Origin: Myxococcota bacterium
GTDB lineage: Bacteria; Myxococcota_A; Polyangia; Polyangiales; Polyangiaceae
Assembly: GCA_963169165.1 (NCBI GenBank)
Contig: CAUJFL010000013.1
Location: 1 to 63,825 of the forward strand
DNA length: 63,825 nt
Direction: 5' to 3'
A program made the position numbers and the translations under genes. The notes beneath the pieces were generated by a model that did not search any database, was not told the origin of the DNA, and saw nothing but the letters and a program-made list of their open reading frames with translations. Positions 18,871 to 27,479 of the stretch are shown piece after piece. Position 1 is the stretch's first letter. The number at the start of each line of letters is the position of its first letter.

Positions 18871-20085
18871 GTGCGCGCGCTCGTGTGGGACGTCTCGGTC
18901 CCGCGGTACGTGGCGACGCTCGCGACCGGACGGCGCGTGCCGAGCCTGATGTATGGCGCGCTGTCGTCGCTCGTGCTCCGCGACGACGTGCCGCTGCCCG
19001 CGCTGCCTGGCGACGACTGGGCCGAGCTCGCGCCGATCCAGACGGGGCTCTGCGGCACCGATCTCAGCTTTCTGCAGTTCAAGGCGAGCCCGCTGCTGAG
19101 CGTGTTCGAGTCGAGCCCGTCGGTGCTCGGACACGAGATCGTGGCGCGCGTCGTCGCGGCCGGGCGCGGCGTGACCTCGGTGAGAGAGGGCGATCGCGTC
19201 GTCGTCGATCCGGTGTTGACCTGCGAGACGCGCGGGCTGCCCGCGTGCCAGGAGTGCGCGCGCGGGCGCTATGGAACCTGTGAGCGCCACTCCGACGGAC
19301 AGGGCGCGATCCTCGGCTACTCGCGCGCGTATCCGGGCGGCTTCTCCGAGCGGATGGTCGCCCACCGCTCGCAGCTGTTCCGCGTGCCCGACTCGGTCGA
19401 CGACGATCGCGCGGTGCTCGCCGAGCCGGTCGCGGTCGCGGTGCACGCGGTCATGCAGAACGCGCCGCGCGACGGCGAGGCCGCGCTGGTCATAGGCTCG
19501 GGGATCATCGCGCAGGCGACGGTGTGGGCGCTCCGCGCGCTGCACCCTTCGGTCCGCGTCGCGGCGTCGTGCCGCGAGCCGTACCAGCGCGCGCTCGCGC
19601 GAGCGCTGGGCGCGAAGGTCACGCTCGGCGACGACGGTGAGCGCGACGTGCGGCGCGCGGCGGCGGCCGATCTCGGCGCGCGCGAGCTCGTGCCAAAGCT
19701 CGGGCGGGGCTTCCTCACGCGGGGCTACGACCGCGTCTACGACTGCGCGGGCAACGCCGAGAGCCTCTCGACCGCGCTCTCTGTCGTCGGCGCCGGCGGG
19801 AGCGTGGTGCTCGTCGGCGCGGCGGGCAAGGTGCCCGACCTCGACCTCACGACCGTGTGGAGCCGCGAGCAGCGCGTGCTCGGCAGCGTGTACTACGGCT
19901 TCGAGCAGCACCGCGGCGAGCGGCGCCGCACGTTCGAGGTCGCGCTGGAGCTGCTGTCGGACCCTGCCACCCCGATCGAGAGCCTCGTCACCCACAAGCT
20001 GCCGCTCGAGCGGTACCGCGAGGCCATCCGCGTCAGCCTCGAGCGACGTGTCAGCCGCTGCGTGAAGGCCACGCTGCGAGCGTGA
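18871..20085 (+). CDS. Zinc-binding (MDR) alcohol dehydrogenase
   Basis: TGLCGTDLSFLQ, VLGHEIVARVVAAGRGVTSVREGDRVVVDPVLTCETRGLPACQECARGRYGTCE. Confidence 0.88.
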   Translation: MRALVWDVSVPRYVATLATGRRVPSLMYGALSSLVLRDDVPLPALPGDDWAELAPIQTGLCGTDLSFLQFKASPLLSVFESSPSVLGHEIVARVVAAGRGVTSVREGDRVVVDPVLTCETRGLPACQECARGRYGTCERHSDGQGAILGYSRAYPGGFSERMVAHRSQLFRVPDSVDDDRAVLAEPVAVAVHAVMQNAPRDGEAALVIGSGIIAQATVWALRALHPSVRVAASCREPYQRALARALGAKVTLGDDGERDVRRAAAADLGARELVPKLGRGFLTRGYDRVYDCAGNAESLSTALSVVGAGGSVVLVGAAGKVPDLDLTTVWSREQRVLGSVYYGFEQHRGERRRTFEVALELLSDPATPIESLVTHKLPLERYREAIRVSLERRVSRCVKATLRA

Positions 20086-20095
20086 ACCGGAGGCG

Positions 20096-21562
20096 CTACG
20101 CGGTCTCGCCGCGCCGCGCCGCCAGCAGCTTGCTCACGTGCTCCCGCCTCACGACACCCAGCGCCCACAGCGCGGAGGGGAAGCCCACGACCACCAGCGC
20201 CGCCCGGACGCCCGCCGCGCCGAGCGGCGGCAGCGCGCGCGACACCGCGAAGCACGCCGCGTACACGCCCGCCACGACGGCGAGGCAGAGGAGCCAGTCG
20301 CGGTACCGCCAGGCGATCTTGTACGACCGGGTCGCGATGAAGCCGTGCAACAGCGCGAGCTCGAGATACGTTATGAATGTTAGTATGGCCGCTGCCATCG
20401 CGCCGTATCGCGGCACGAACACGAAGTTCAGCGCGAGGTTGGTCGCGGCCGCGATCGTCGTCGCCGCGGCGATGCCGCGGGTGTTCATCCGGTACCAGGA
20501 GCCCTGCGACCAGACGTGGTAGACGCCCTGCATCGCGGTCCCGGCGACGACCCACGCGATGAGCGGCACCGCGCCCGCGTAAGAGGCCGGAAAGAAGAGC
20601 CGGACGACGTCCTCGCCGAGCACGGCCGCGCCGAGGCACGCGAAGCAGTCGAGCCCGAGGGTCAGCGATCCGAGCACGGGCACGGTCGGCGTCGCCGGAT
20701 CGTCCTTCATCAGGCGGAGCACGATCGGCCCGAACGCGTCGCCGATCGAGTTGAGCGCGAGCAGCGCCGCCAGCGCGAACAGGTACGCCAGCGTGTACAG
20801 GCCGACGTCGCTCGCGGGGGCGTACCGCTCGAGGATCATGCGGTCGGCCAGGTTCAAGATCCAGTTGGAGCTGACGTGCAGGACCATTGGCAGCCCGAGC
20901 AGCAGCGCCCGCTTCAGCAGCGACGCGTCGAACGCCGCGGTCATGTGCGGCCAGTACAGCGCGACGCCGACGACGGCGGCCAGCGCCGCCGCGAAGAACT
21001 GCGCGCGCACCGCGCCGAGCGCGCCCTGCCGCTGCCACACGACCAGCGCGATCGTGAGGCCGATCTGGGTGAGCGCGAAGAACACGTTGAACGCGGCGAC
21101 CTTGCCCGCCTCCTCGCGCGCGGACAGCAGCACGCCCGGCACCGTGATCAGCAACGTGAAGTAGCCCGTCCACAGCGCGAGCGCGACGTAGGGCGCGAAC
21201 GGCACCTGCCGCACCACCTTGAAGACCTCGAGCGCGCCGAGCAGGTGCACGACGCCGACCAAGAGCGGCACCCCCGCGAGCAGGAAGATCAGGATGGTCC
21301 CATAGAACCGCTTGCGCTGCTCCTCGGACGGCATGTCGAAGTGCAGCCGCGCGATCACGCTCGGGAGCGCGAAGCCCACCAGCAGCGCCGTCAGCGTGCT
21401 CACGGTCGTGCAGATGCCGAGCACGCCGAAATCGGACGGCGACATGAACCGCGCGTAGACCGGCGTCAGCAAGAACGAGAGCCCCCGCACCAGGATGTTG
21501 GGGAGCAGGTAGATCGCGCCGTTCTTCGCGAGCTTCTTCGTCTCTTCTGCGGCGTCCGACAC
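20096..21562 (-). CDS. Polysaccharide/oligosaccharide flippase (MATE/Wzx-like)
   Basis: KNGAIYLLPNILVRGLSFLLTPVYARFMSPSDFGVLGI; multiple TM helices. Confidence 0.88.
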   Translation of the reverse strand: MSDAAEETKKLAKNGAIYLLPNILVRGLSFLLTPVYARFMSPSDFGVLGICTTVSTLTALLVGFALPSVIARLHFDMPSEEQRKRFYGTILIFLLAGVPLLVGVVHLLGALEVFKVVRQVPFAPYVALALWTGYFTLLITVPGVLLSAREEAGKVAAFNVFFALTQIGLTIALVVWQRQGALGAVRAQFFAAALAAVVGVALYWPHMTAAFDASLLKRALLLGLPMVLHVSSNWILNLADRMILERYAPASDVGLYTLAYLFALAALLALNSIGDAFGPIVLRLMKDDPATPTVPVLGSLTLGLDCFACLGAAVLGEDVVRLFFPASYAGAVPLIAWVVAGTAMQGVYHVWSQGSWYRMNTRGIAAATTIAAATNLALNFVFVPRYGAMAAAILTFITYLELALLHGFIATRSYKIAWRYRDWLLCLAVVAGVYAACFAVSRALPPLGAAGVRAALVVVGFPSALWALGVVRREHVSKLLAARRGETA

Positions 21563-21608
21563 GCGTCGCCGCGCTGTAGCCCAGTTGGCGCGGCGACGCC
21601 TCTCCGCG

Positions 21609-23201
21609 TCAGCCGGGCGCGCGCTCGGCGCTCGCCGGCAGCGGGCCGCGCCACAGCGGCAGGGTGATCGTGAACCGCGCGCCGCGCCCGGGCTCGCTGT
21701 CGACCCGGACCGCGCCGCCGTGCGCCTCGGCGATGTGCTTGACGAGCGACAGCCCGATGCCCGTGCCGCGGATCCGCGCGTCGCGCGCGTCGCGCCCGCG
21801 GAAGAAGCGATCGAAGATGCGGCGCTGATCCTCGGCCGAGATGCCGCCGCCGTGATCCTCGACCGACAGCGCCGCGAGCTCTCCCTCGCGCGCGACGCGG
21901 ACCGTGACGAGCCCGCCCCCTCTCGCGTACTTGATCGCGTTGTCGAGCAGGTTGATGAGGCAGAGCTCGATCGCGCGCGGATCGAGGCGCACCTGGGGCA
22001 GCTCGGCGCCGACGACCTCGATCTCGAGCCCCTCGCGCTCGGCGCGGTAGCGATACACGTCGACCGCGCGCTGCACGACCTCGGAGAGCTCGGCCGGGAC
22101 GAAATCGAACGTCGCCTTGCCGCGGTCCACGCGCGCGAAATCGAGCACGTTCTCGATCAGCGCCGTGAGCCGCTCGCTCTCGACGAGCATGATCTCCAGG
22201 TACTGTCGGCGCTTCTCCTCGGAGGCGACCCGCCCCGACAGCAAGAGCTCGGCGAACATGCGCACGAGCGACAGCGGCGTCTTCAGCTCGTGAGAGACGT
22301 TGGCCACGAACTCGCTCTTCTGCGCGGAGAGGCGCCGCTCCTGCTCGACCGCGATCAGCACGAACCCGACCCCCACGATGAGCACGACGCACGCGATGGC
22401 GACCAGCACGAGCTCGAGCGTGCGGCGCCGCTCTATGCGCTCGCCCAGCTCGTCGGCCGACGTCAGCGTCACCGAGATGCGCCAGCCGTACAGCGTCGTC
22501 GGGAACGGGCGCCCGACGGTGAGCTCGCCCGCGCGGACCGAGCTGCCGAACACCGGTCGGCCCTCCTCGTCGGCCACCGCCACGCGCGCCTTGCCGCTCT
22601 GGTCGGCGAACAAGCGCGGGAACACGTCGTGCACGAGCCGCGCCACGTCGTGCCACGCGACGATCAAGAACCTCCGCCCCGCGAGCGAGCGCTGCCAGTA
22701 GCTGACGAGGTAGCTCTGTGCTCCGTAAGTTTTGTGAAGATGCCTCAGCTCGTCGGCGGGCGCGCGGTTCAGCTGGAGATCGGCGCGGAGTTTGTGCACC
22801 ACGAGCCGTCGAAACGCCTCGTCCTCGGGGCCGGGCGACCGGCTCGCGAAGCCGAGCACCTGGCCGTCGCGCGACGACAGATCGACGACGAGCACGGCGC
22901 GCACGGTCGGGGTCTCGCGCGTGGCGGTCGGCAGCCATTTCTGCGCGACCTCGTGCGGCACCGAGACGTCGACGAGCGACGCTATCGCGTTGTCCTGCTC
23001 GATGATCATGCGGTCGAGGCGGTCGGCCTTCTCGTTGGCGAGGCTGAGCGTCGCCTCGATGACCGACAGCTTTCGCACCTGCTCGATCTGGCGCGACGCT
23101 CGGTACAGGAACGCGCCGAGCACGAGGACCGCCGCGACGATCGCGGGCAGGAGCAGGTAGGTGACCCTGCGCTTGCGGGTGGTCGGATCGGCCATCGGCA
23201 C
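21609..23201 (-). CDS. Sensor histidine kinase (orphan)
   Basis: [50 protein letters not shown]; two TM segments. Confidence 0.92.
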   Translation of the reverse strand: MPMADPTTRKRRVTYLLLPAIVAAVLVLGAFLYRASRQIEQVRKLSVIEATLSLANEKADRLDRMIIEQDNAIASLVDVSVPHEVAQKWLPTATRETPTVRAVLVVDLSSRDGQVLGFASRSPGPEDEAFRRLVVHKLRADLQLNRAPADELRHLHKTYGAQSYLVSYWQRSLAGRRFLIVAWHDVARLVHDVFPRLFADQSGKARVAVADEEGRPVFGSSVRAGELTVGRPFPTTLYGWRISVTLTSADELGERIERRRTLELVLVAIACVVLIVGVGFVLIAVEQERRLSAQKSEFVANVSHELKTPLSLVRMFAELLLSGRVASEEKRRQYLEIMLVESERLTALIENVLDFARVDRGKATFDFVPAELSEVVQRAVDVYRYRAEREGLEIEVVGAELPQVRLDPRAIELCLINLLDNAIKYARGGGLVTVRVAREGELAALSVEDHGGGISAEDQRRIFDRFFRGRDARDARIRGTGIGLSLVKHIAEAHGGAVRVDSEPGRGARFTITLPLWRGPLPASAERAPG

Positions 23202-23295
23202 CGGCCGAGGCTACCGCGGAGGCCGGGCGGGGGCAGGCTCGCGTTGCAACTCGCGCGCGCTGACCCTAGGATCCGGGGCTCACCGGGCCTCTCTC

Positions 23296-25161
23296 GTGAG
23301 TCAGCGCTTCGTCAGGTGTACGCATTGCGGCTATCCGCATGGCGTGAACGAGATCCGCTGTCCGATCACAGGACAGCCGATCCGCCGGACGAAGTTTTCG
23401 CCGGGCGGCACGCTGGCGCCGTCCAAGCCGGAGCCGCAGGAGGCGCAGCGCCCGTCGGCGTCGCAGAAGGCGACGAGCACGAAGCTGCCCGCGGCGGCGC
23501 CGATCGCGCCCCCCGCGCCGCCCGCGGGGCACGACGAGTCGCTCGTCGGGCGCGTGCTCGGCGACAAATACGGGGTGACTGCGCTGATCGGCGAGGGCGG
23601 GATGGGCGCGGTCTACGAGGCCGAGCACCTGTCCCTCGGGCGGCTCGTCGCGCTGCAGGTGCAGCAGCCGACGAACGCCCGGAGCGCGGACGCCGAGCAG
23701 CGCTATCACCACGAGGCGCGCGTCGCCGGCTCGATCGGCCACCCAAATATCTGCGAGATCTACGACGTCGGTCGCCTGCCCGACGGCACGCCGTTCCTCG
23801 TGATGGAGCGCCTCTTCGGCGAGGGGCTCAGCGATCGCATCGCGCGCGAGGGCGCGCTGCCGTTCGTCGACGTCATCGAGATCGTCGTGCAGGTGCTGTC
23901 GGCGCTGGTCGCCGCGCACGCCAAGGGCGTCATCCACCGCGACATCAAGCCGGAGAACATCTTCCTGTCGGCGCGCACCGGGATGCCGCCGATGGTCAAG
24001 CTGCTCGACTTCGGGATCTCGAAGGTCGAAAAGGAGGAGGAGCTCCACCTCACGCGGACCGGGATGGTGATGGGCACGCCGTTCTACATGGCGCCCGAAC
24101 AGGCGCGTGGAGATCGCACGATCGATCACCGCATCGATCTCTACGCGACCGGCGCCTTGCTCTACGAGAGCCTGACCGGGCGGCGACCGTTCACGGCGCC
24201 AAACTACAACGCGCTGCTCGTGCAGATCCTCTCGGGGACGGCGCGCCCCCTGCGCGAGCTGCGGCCCGCGCTGCCCGCGGGCTTCGAGGCGATCACCGAG
24301 CGGGCGCTCGCGAAGAACCGCGACGGTCGCTACTCGACCGCCGAGGAGTTCCTGCGCGAGCTCGCCGCGCTGCGCGAGAAGCTGACCGTCCCCACCACGA
24401 CGACGAAGCCCGAGCCGCCGCCGTCCCCGCGGCTCGCGACGTCACGTCCGCCGCCGGCGAGCGTCGAGATCCCGGTGCATTTCACCGCGAGCGGGCCGTA
24501 CCTCTCGGTGTCGAGCGGCGAGCTGCTCGTCGACTCCGACGCGGGGATCGACGTGGATTTCACGGCGGTCGAGGACAGGCGGACGCTCCTCGAACCCCCG
24601 CGTGAACCAAACATTTCCGACACCTTCGTCGACGCTGACTCGAGCGATTGGCCCGAGGCCGAGCGCACCGAGGTGATGTCGGCGAGCGACTCGTACCCCG
24701 ACGGCCACACGCCAGTCCACGGCATGGAGCTGCGCGAGGTGCGCCGCAAGCTGCTCGGAGACAAGGACGAGACGCAGGTCTCACGGCCGCTGTCGCCCGA
24801 GGAGGCCGACGAGATCCTGCGCGGCGCGCCACGCCCCGCTGGCGCCCGCGCCTTGCGGCTGAACCCGCTGAAGCCCGCCGAGGCAGGGGCGAACGCCGTC
24901 CGGGGGGTCCCGCGCGAGGAGCCCGACGCGGCGCCGCCGCCGCGTCCGCCGCTGGCGACGCCGATGAACGAGGACGACGCGCCGACGACGTTCTTTCAGG
25001 CGCGCCCGAGGCCGCTGCAGAGCGCGCCGCCGCCGACCTCGTCGGAGACGCTCGGCGACGCCGACGAGATCTCGGAGCAGGACGCGCCGTCGACCATGCC
25101 CGCGCCCCCGCCCGAGCTGCCGCGCCCGCCGTTCGCCGTGCCTCGACCCGGCAAGCGCTGA
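23296..25161 (+). CDS. Hanks-type Ser/Thr kinase-like protein with N-terminal Cys cluster; beta-3 Lys replaced by Gln
   Basis: VIHRDIKPENIFL, KLLDFGISK, GTPFYMAPEQARG present; LVALQVQQP at the usual VALKV position; N-term CTHCGYPHGVNEIRC. Confidence 0.85.
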   Translation: MSQRFVRCTHCGYPHGVNEIRCPITGQPIRRTKFSPGGTLAPSKPEPQEAQRPSASQKATSTKLPAAAPIAPPAPPAGHDESLVGRVLGDKYGVTALIGEGGMGAVYEAEHLSLGRLVALQVQQPTNARSADAEQRYHHEARVAGSIGHPNICEIYDVGRLPDGTPFLVMERLFGEGLSDRIAREGALPFVDVIEIVVQVLSALVAAHAKGVIHRDIKPENIFLSARTGMPPMVKLLDFGISKVEKEEELHLTRTGMVMGTPFYMAPEQARGDRTIDHRIDLYATGALLYESLTGRRPFTAPNYNALLVQILSGTARPLRELRPALPAGFEAITERALAKNRDGRYSTAEEFLRELAALREKLTVPTTTTKPEPPPSPRLATSRPPPASVEIPVHFTASGPYLSVSSGELLVDSDAGIDVDFTAVEDRRTLLEPPREPNISDTFVDADSSDWPEAERTEVMSASDSYPDGHTPVHGMELREVRRKLLGDKDETQVSRPLSPEEADEILRGAPRPAGARALRLNPLKPAEAGANAVRGVPREEPDAAPPPRPPLATPMNEDDAPTTFFQARPRPLQSAPPPTSSETLGDADEISEQDAPSTMPAPPPELPRPPFAVPRPGKR

Positions 25162-25165
25162 GCGC

Positions 25166-26182
25166 TCAGAAGCCGCCGCCCAGCGTCGCGCCGCCTACGG
25201 AGGGCGCGAGCCACACGCGCGCCGCCGTCTTCTTCGCGCCCGGCGCGGTGACGAGCAGCACGACGCCGCCCGCGACCAGCACACCGCCGGCGATGCCCGC
25301 GACGAGCGAGCCCGTGTAGGCCGCGCGCGCGTCACGGTAGAGCGCCTTGCCCGTCTCGTCGCACCCGTCTGGGCAGTGCGGCGCCGCGTCGTCGATCTTG
25401 CCGTTCTGCTTCGCGTGGAACAGGTAGGAGACGCCCAGCGACACGGCGCCGAGCCCGATCGCGCCATAGCCGAGGTAACGCGACGTCTCGCTCGGGGTCG
25501 CCTCTTGACGAGGGGGCGGCGCGGGCACGGGCGCGGCGCTCGAGGTCGGCGCGGCGCTCGACGCGACCTTCGGGGGCGCGACCGCCGTGGGCTCGTCGAG
25601 CAGCGCCGGCACCGACACGGGCGTGACGCCGGCGCCCGCGGGCACGTCGAGCTTGATGGACCAGGGCCGCTTGCCGCGGGCCGAAGCCTCGATCGTGTGC
25701 GGGCCAGGATCGACCGGCAGCGCGACCCCGAACGTCGCCTGGCCGACGACGTGACCGTCGCGGTGCACCTCGAGACCCGGCAAGTCGCGCAGCTCGGGTC
25801 CGACCGTGATAGTCAGTCTTGGTAGTTTCTTCTCGAGGTCGGCCTTGCGCTTCGCGCTCTCTGCTTCCTTGGCGGCGTTGCCCTTGCGACGCGCGACCTC
25901 GACCGCCTCGCCGAAGCGAGCCCAGGCCGAGGCGACGCGCCCCTGGGCCTCGAGGCAGTCGGCGAGCGCGAAGAGCGTGCCTCCCGCGGCGTCGAGTCGG
26001 TAGCTCTCCTCGAGCTTGGGGCAAGCGTCCGCGAGCTTGCCCGCCCTCCTCAGCGCGAGGCCCTGGCGAAAGAGGGCCTCGGCGGCCGCGGGATCACGGT
26101 CCTCCGCGTGCGCGGCCAGCGTCAGCGCGAAGAGCGACGCGCAGAGCAACAGCGCTCGCCTACCAGTTGCGGTCATCGACAT
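25166..26182 (-). CDS. TPR-type secreted protein with C-terminal TM
   Basis: MSMTATGRRALLLCASLFALTLAAHA signal; AEALFRQGLALRRAGKLADACPKLEESYRLD. Confidence 0.75.
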   Translation of the reverse strand: MSMTATGRRALLLCASLFALTLAAHAEDRDPAAAEALFRQGLALRRAGKLADACPKLEESYRLDAAGGTLFALADCLEAQGRVASAWARFGEAVEVARRKGNAAKEAESAKRKADLEKKLPRLTITVGPELRDLPGLEVHRDGHVVGQATFGVALPVDPGPHTIEASARGKRPWSIKLDVPAGAGVTPVSVPALLDEPTAVAPPKVASSAAPTSSAAPVPAPPPRQEATPSETSRYLGYGAIGLGAVSLGVSYLFHAKQNGKIDDAAPHCPDGCDETGKALYRDARAAYTGSLVAGIAGGVLVAGGVVLLVTAPGAKKTAARVWLAPSVGGATLGGGF

Positions 26183-27431
26183 GGGGGCTCGACGGGATCG
26201 GGGCCTTCTTGGGGGATACGAGGCGGGGCGGGGCAACCGGCGCTGACGACACCGCGGGCGCGGGTGACGCCGCGGGCGCGGGTGACGCCACGGGCGCGGG
26301 CGGCTCGGTCGACGGCAGGTGGTCGACCGGAGCCTGAGATCGTCTGGTCAGCATCGCCCCACCGAGCAGCGCGGCGACGAGGACCGCTGCGCCGACCAGG
26401 AGCGACGCGCGCCTGGGTGCTTGCGCGGCGACCGGCGCGTGCCACTCGGCGACGGTGCCGACACCCGAGCCCGTCGACGCGGCGGTCGACGGCGCCGCGA
26501 GCGTGCGGTCGAGCGCCGCGGGCCCGCCCGCGAGGCGACAGATGCGGTCGATCGACAGCAGCGCGGACGGCGGCGCGATCGGTCGCAGCGCGTCGGCGAG
26601 CGCCGCGACCGACTCGAACCTGTTCGACGCGTCCTTCTCGAGGCAGCGCGCGATGACGGCGTCCAGCACCTCGCTCGCGCCTGGATCGAGCTCGCGCAAG
26701 CGACGCGGAGGATCAGCCACGATCGCGGCCATCATCGCGGACAGGGTCTCGGCCGAGAACGGGTGACGCCCCGCGACGAGCTCCATCAAGATGACGCCGA
26801 GCGACCAGATGTCGGTGCGCTGATCGACGCGCTTGGCCGAGCGCACCTGCTCGGGCGACATGTACGCGGGGGAGCCGAGCGTCGTCTGCGTCGACGTCAG
26901 CTCGATCTGCCCCTCGGACGGCGCCTGCTTCGAGATGCCGAAGTCGAGGACCTTCACCAGCGCCGACCCGTCGGCGCGTCGCGTGAGGAAGAGGTTCGCC
27001 GGCTTGAGATCGCGGTGAACGATGCCCATCGCGTGCGCCTCGGCGATCGCCTCGCAGGCCTGCAACACGTACTCTATCGCGGTCGCCTGCGGCAGCGGCC
27101 CGCCGACCTCGACGAGCTGCGCGAGATCGCGGCCGACCAGGTGTTCCATCACCATGTACGGCGCGCCGGACTCGAGCGTCCCGACGTCGAGCACGCGCGC
27201 GACGTGCTCGCTCTTCACCTTCACCGCGGCCTGCGCCTCGCGGAGGAAGCGCGCCACGATGTCGGGGCGGAGCGACGAGTCGAGCAAGAACTTGATCGCG
27301 ACGCGATCTCCGAGCTGCGCGTGCAACGCCGCGACGACCACGCCCATGCCGCCCTGCCCGAGCACCCGCTCGACCTCGTATTTTCCGGCGAGTACGTCGC
27401 CGGGCCGGACGGGCGCCTGAGCCTCCACCAC
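26160..27431 (-). CDS. Ser/Thr protein kinase (canonical)
   Basis: GQGGMGVVVAALH, RVAIKFLLD, IVHRDLKPANLFL, LDFGISK, GSPAYMSPEQ. Confidence 0.92.
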   Translation of the reverse strand: MVEAQAPVRPGDVLAGKYEVERVLGQGGMGVVVAALHAQLGDRVAIKFLLDSSLRPDIVARFLREAQAAVKVKSEHVARVLDVGTLESGAPYMVMEHLVGRDLAQLVEVGGPLPQATAIEYVLQACEAIAEAHAMGIVHRDLKPANLFLTRRADGSALVKVLDFGISKQAPSEGQIELTSTQTTLGSPAYMSPEQVRSAKRVDQRTDIWSLGVILMELVAGRHPFSAETLSAMMAAIVADPPRRLRELDPGASEVLDAVIARCLEKDASNRFESVAALADALRPIAPPSALLSIDRICRLAGGPAALDRTLAAPSTAASTGSGVGTVAEWHAPVAAQAPRRASLLVGAAVLVAALLGGAMLTRRSQAPVDHLPSTEPPAPVASPAPAASPAPAVSSAPVAPPRLVSPKKAPIPSSPHVDDRNW

Positions 27432-27479
27432 GAGCTCACGCTATGAGAGTCGCCGCACGCGGGCAACCCTGGGCTCACC

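Noticed and set aside
21585-24605. 1006-aa + strand ORF
   Set aside because: Spans two opposite or alternative-frame genes (histidine kinase, Ser/Thr kinase); composition typical of a GC-driven spurious ORF.
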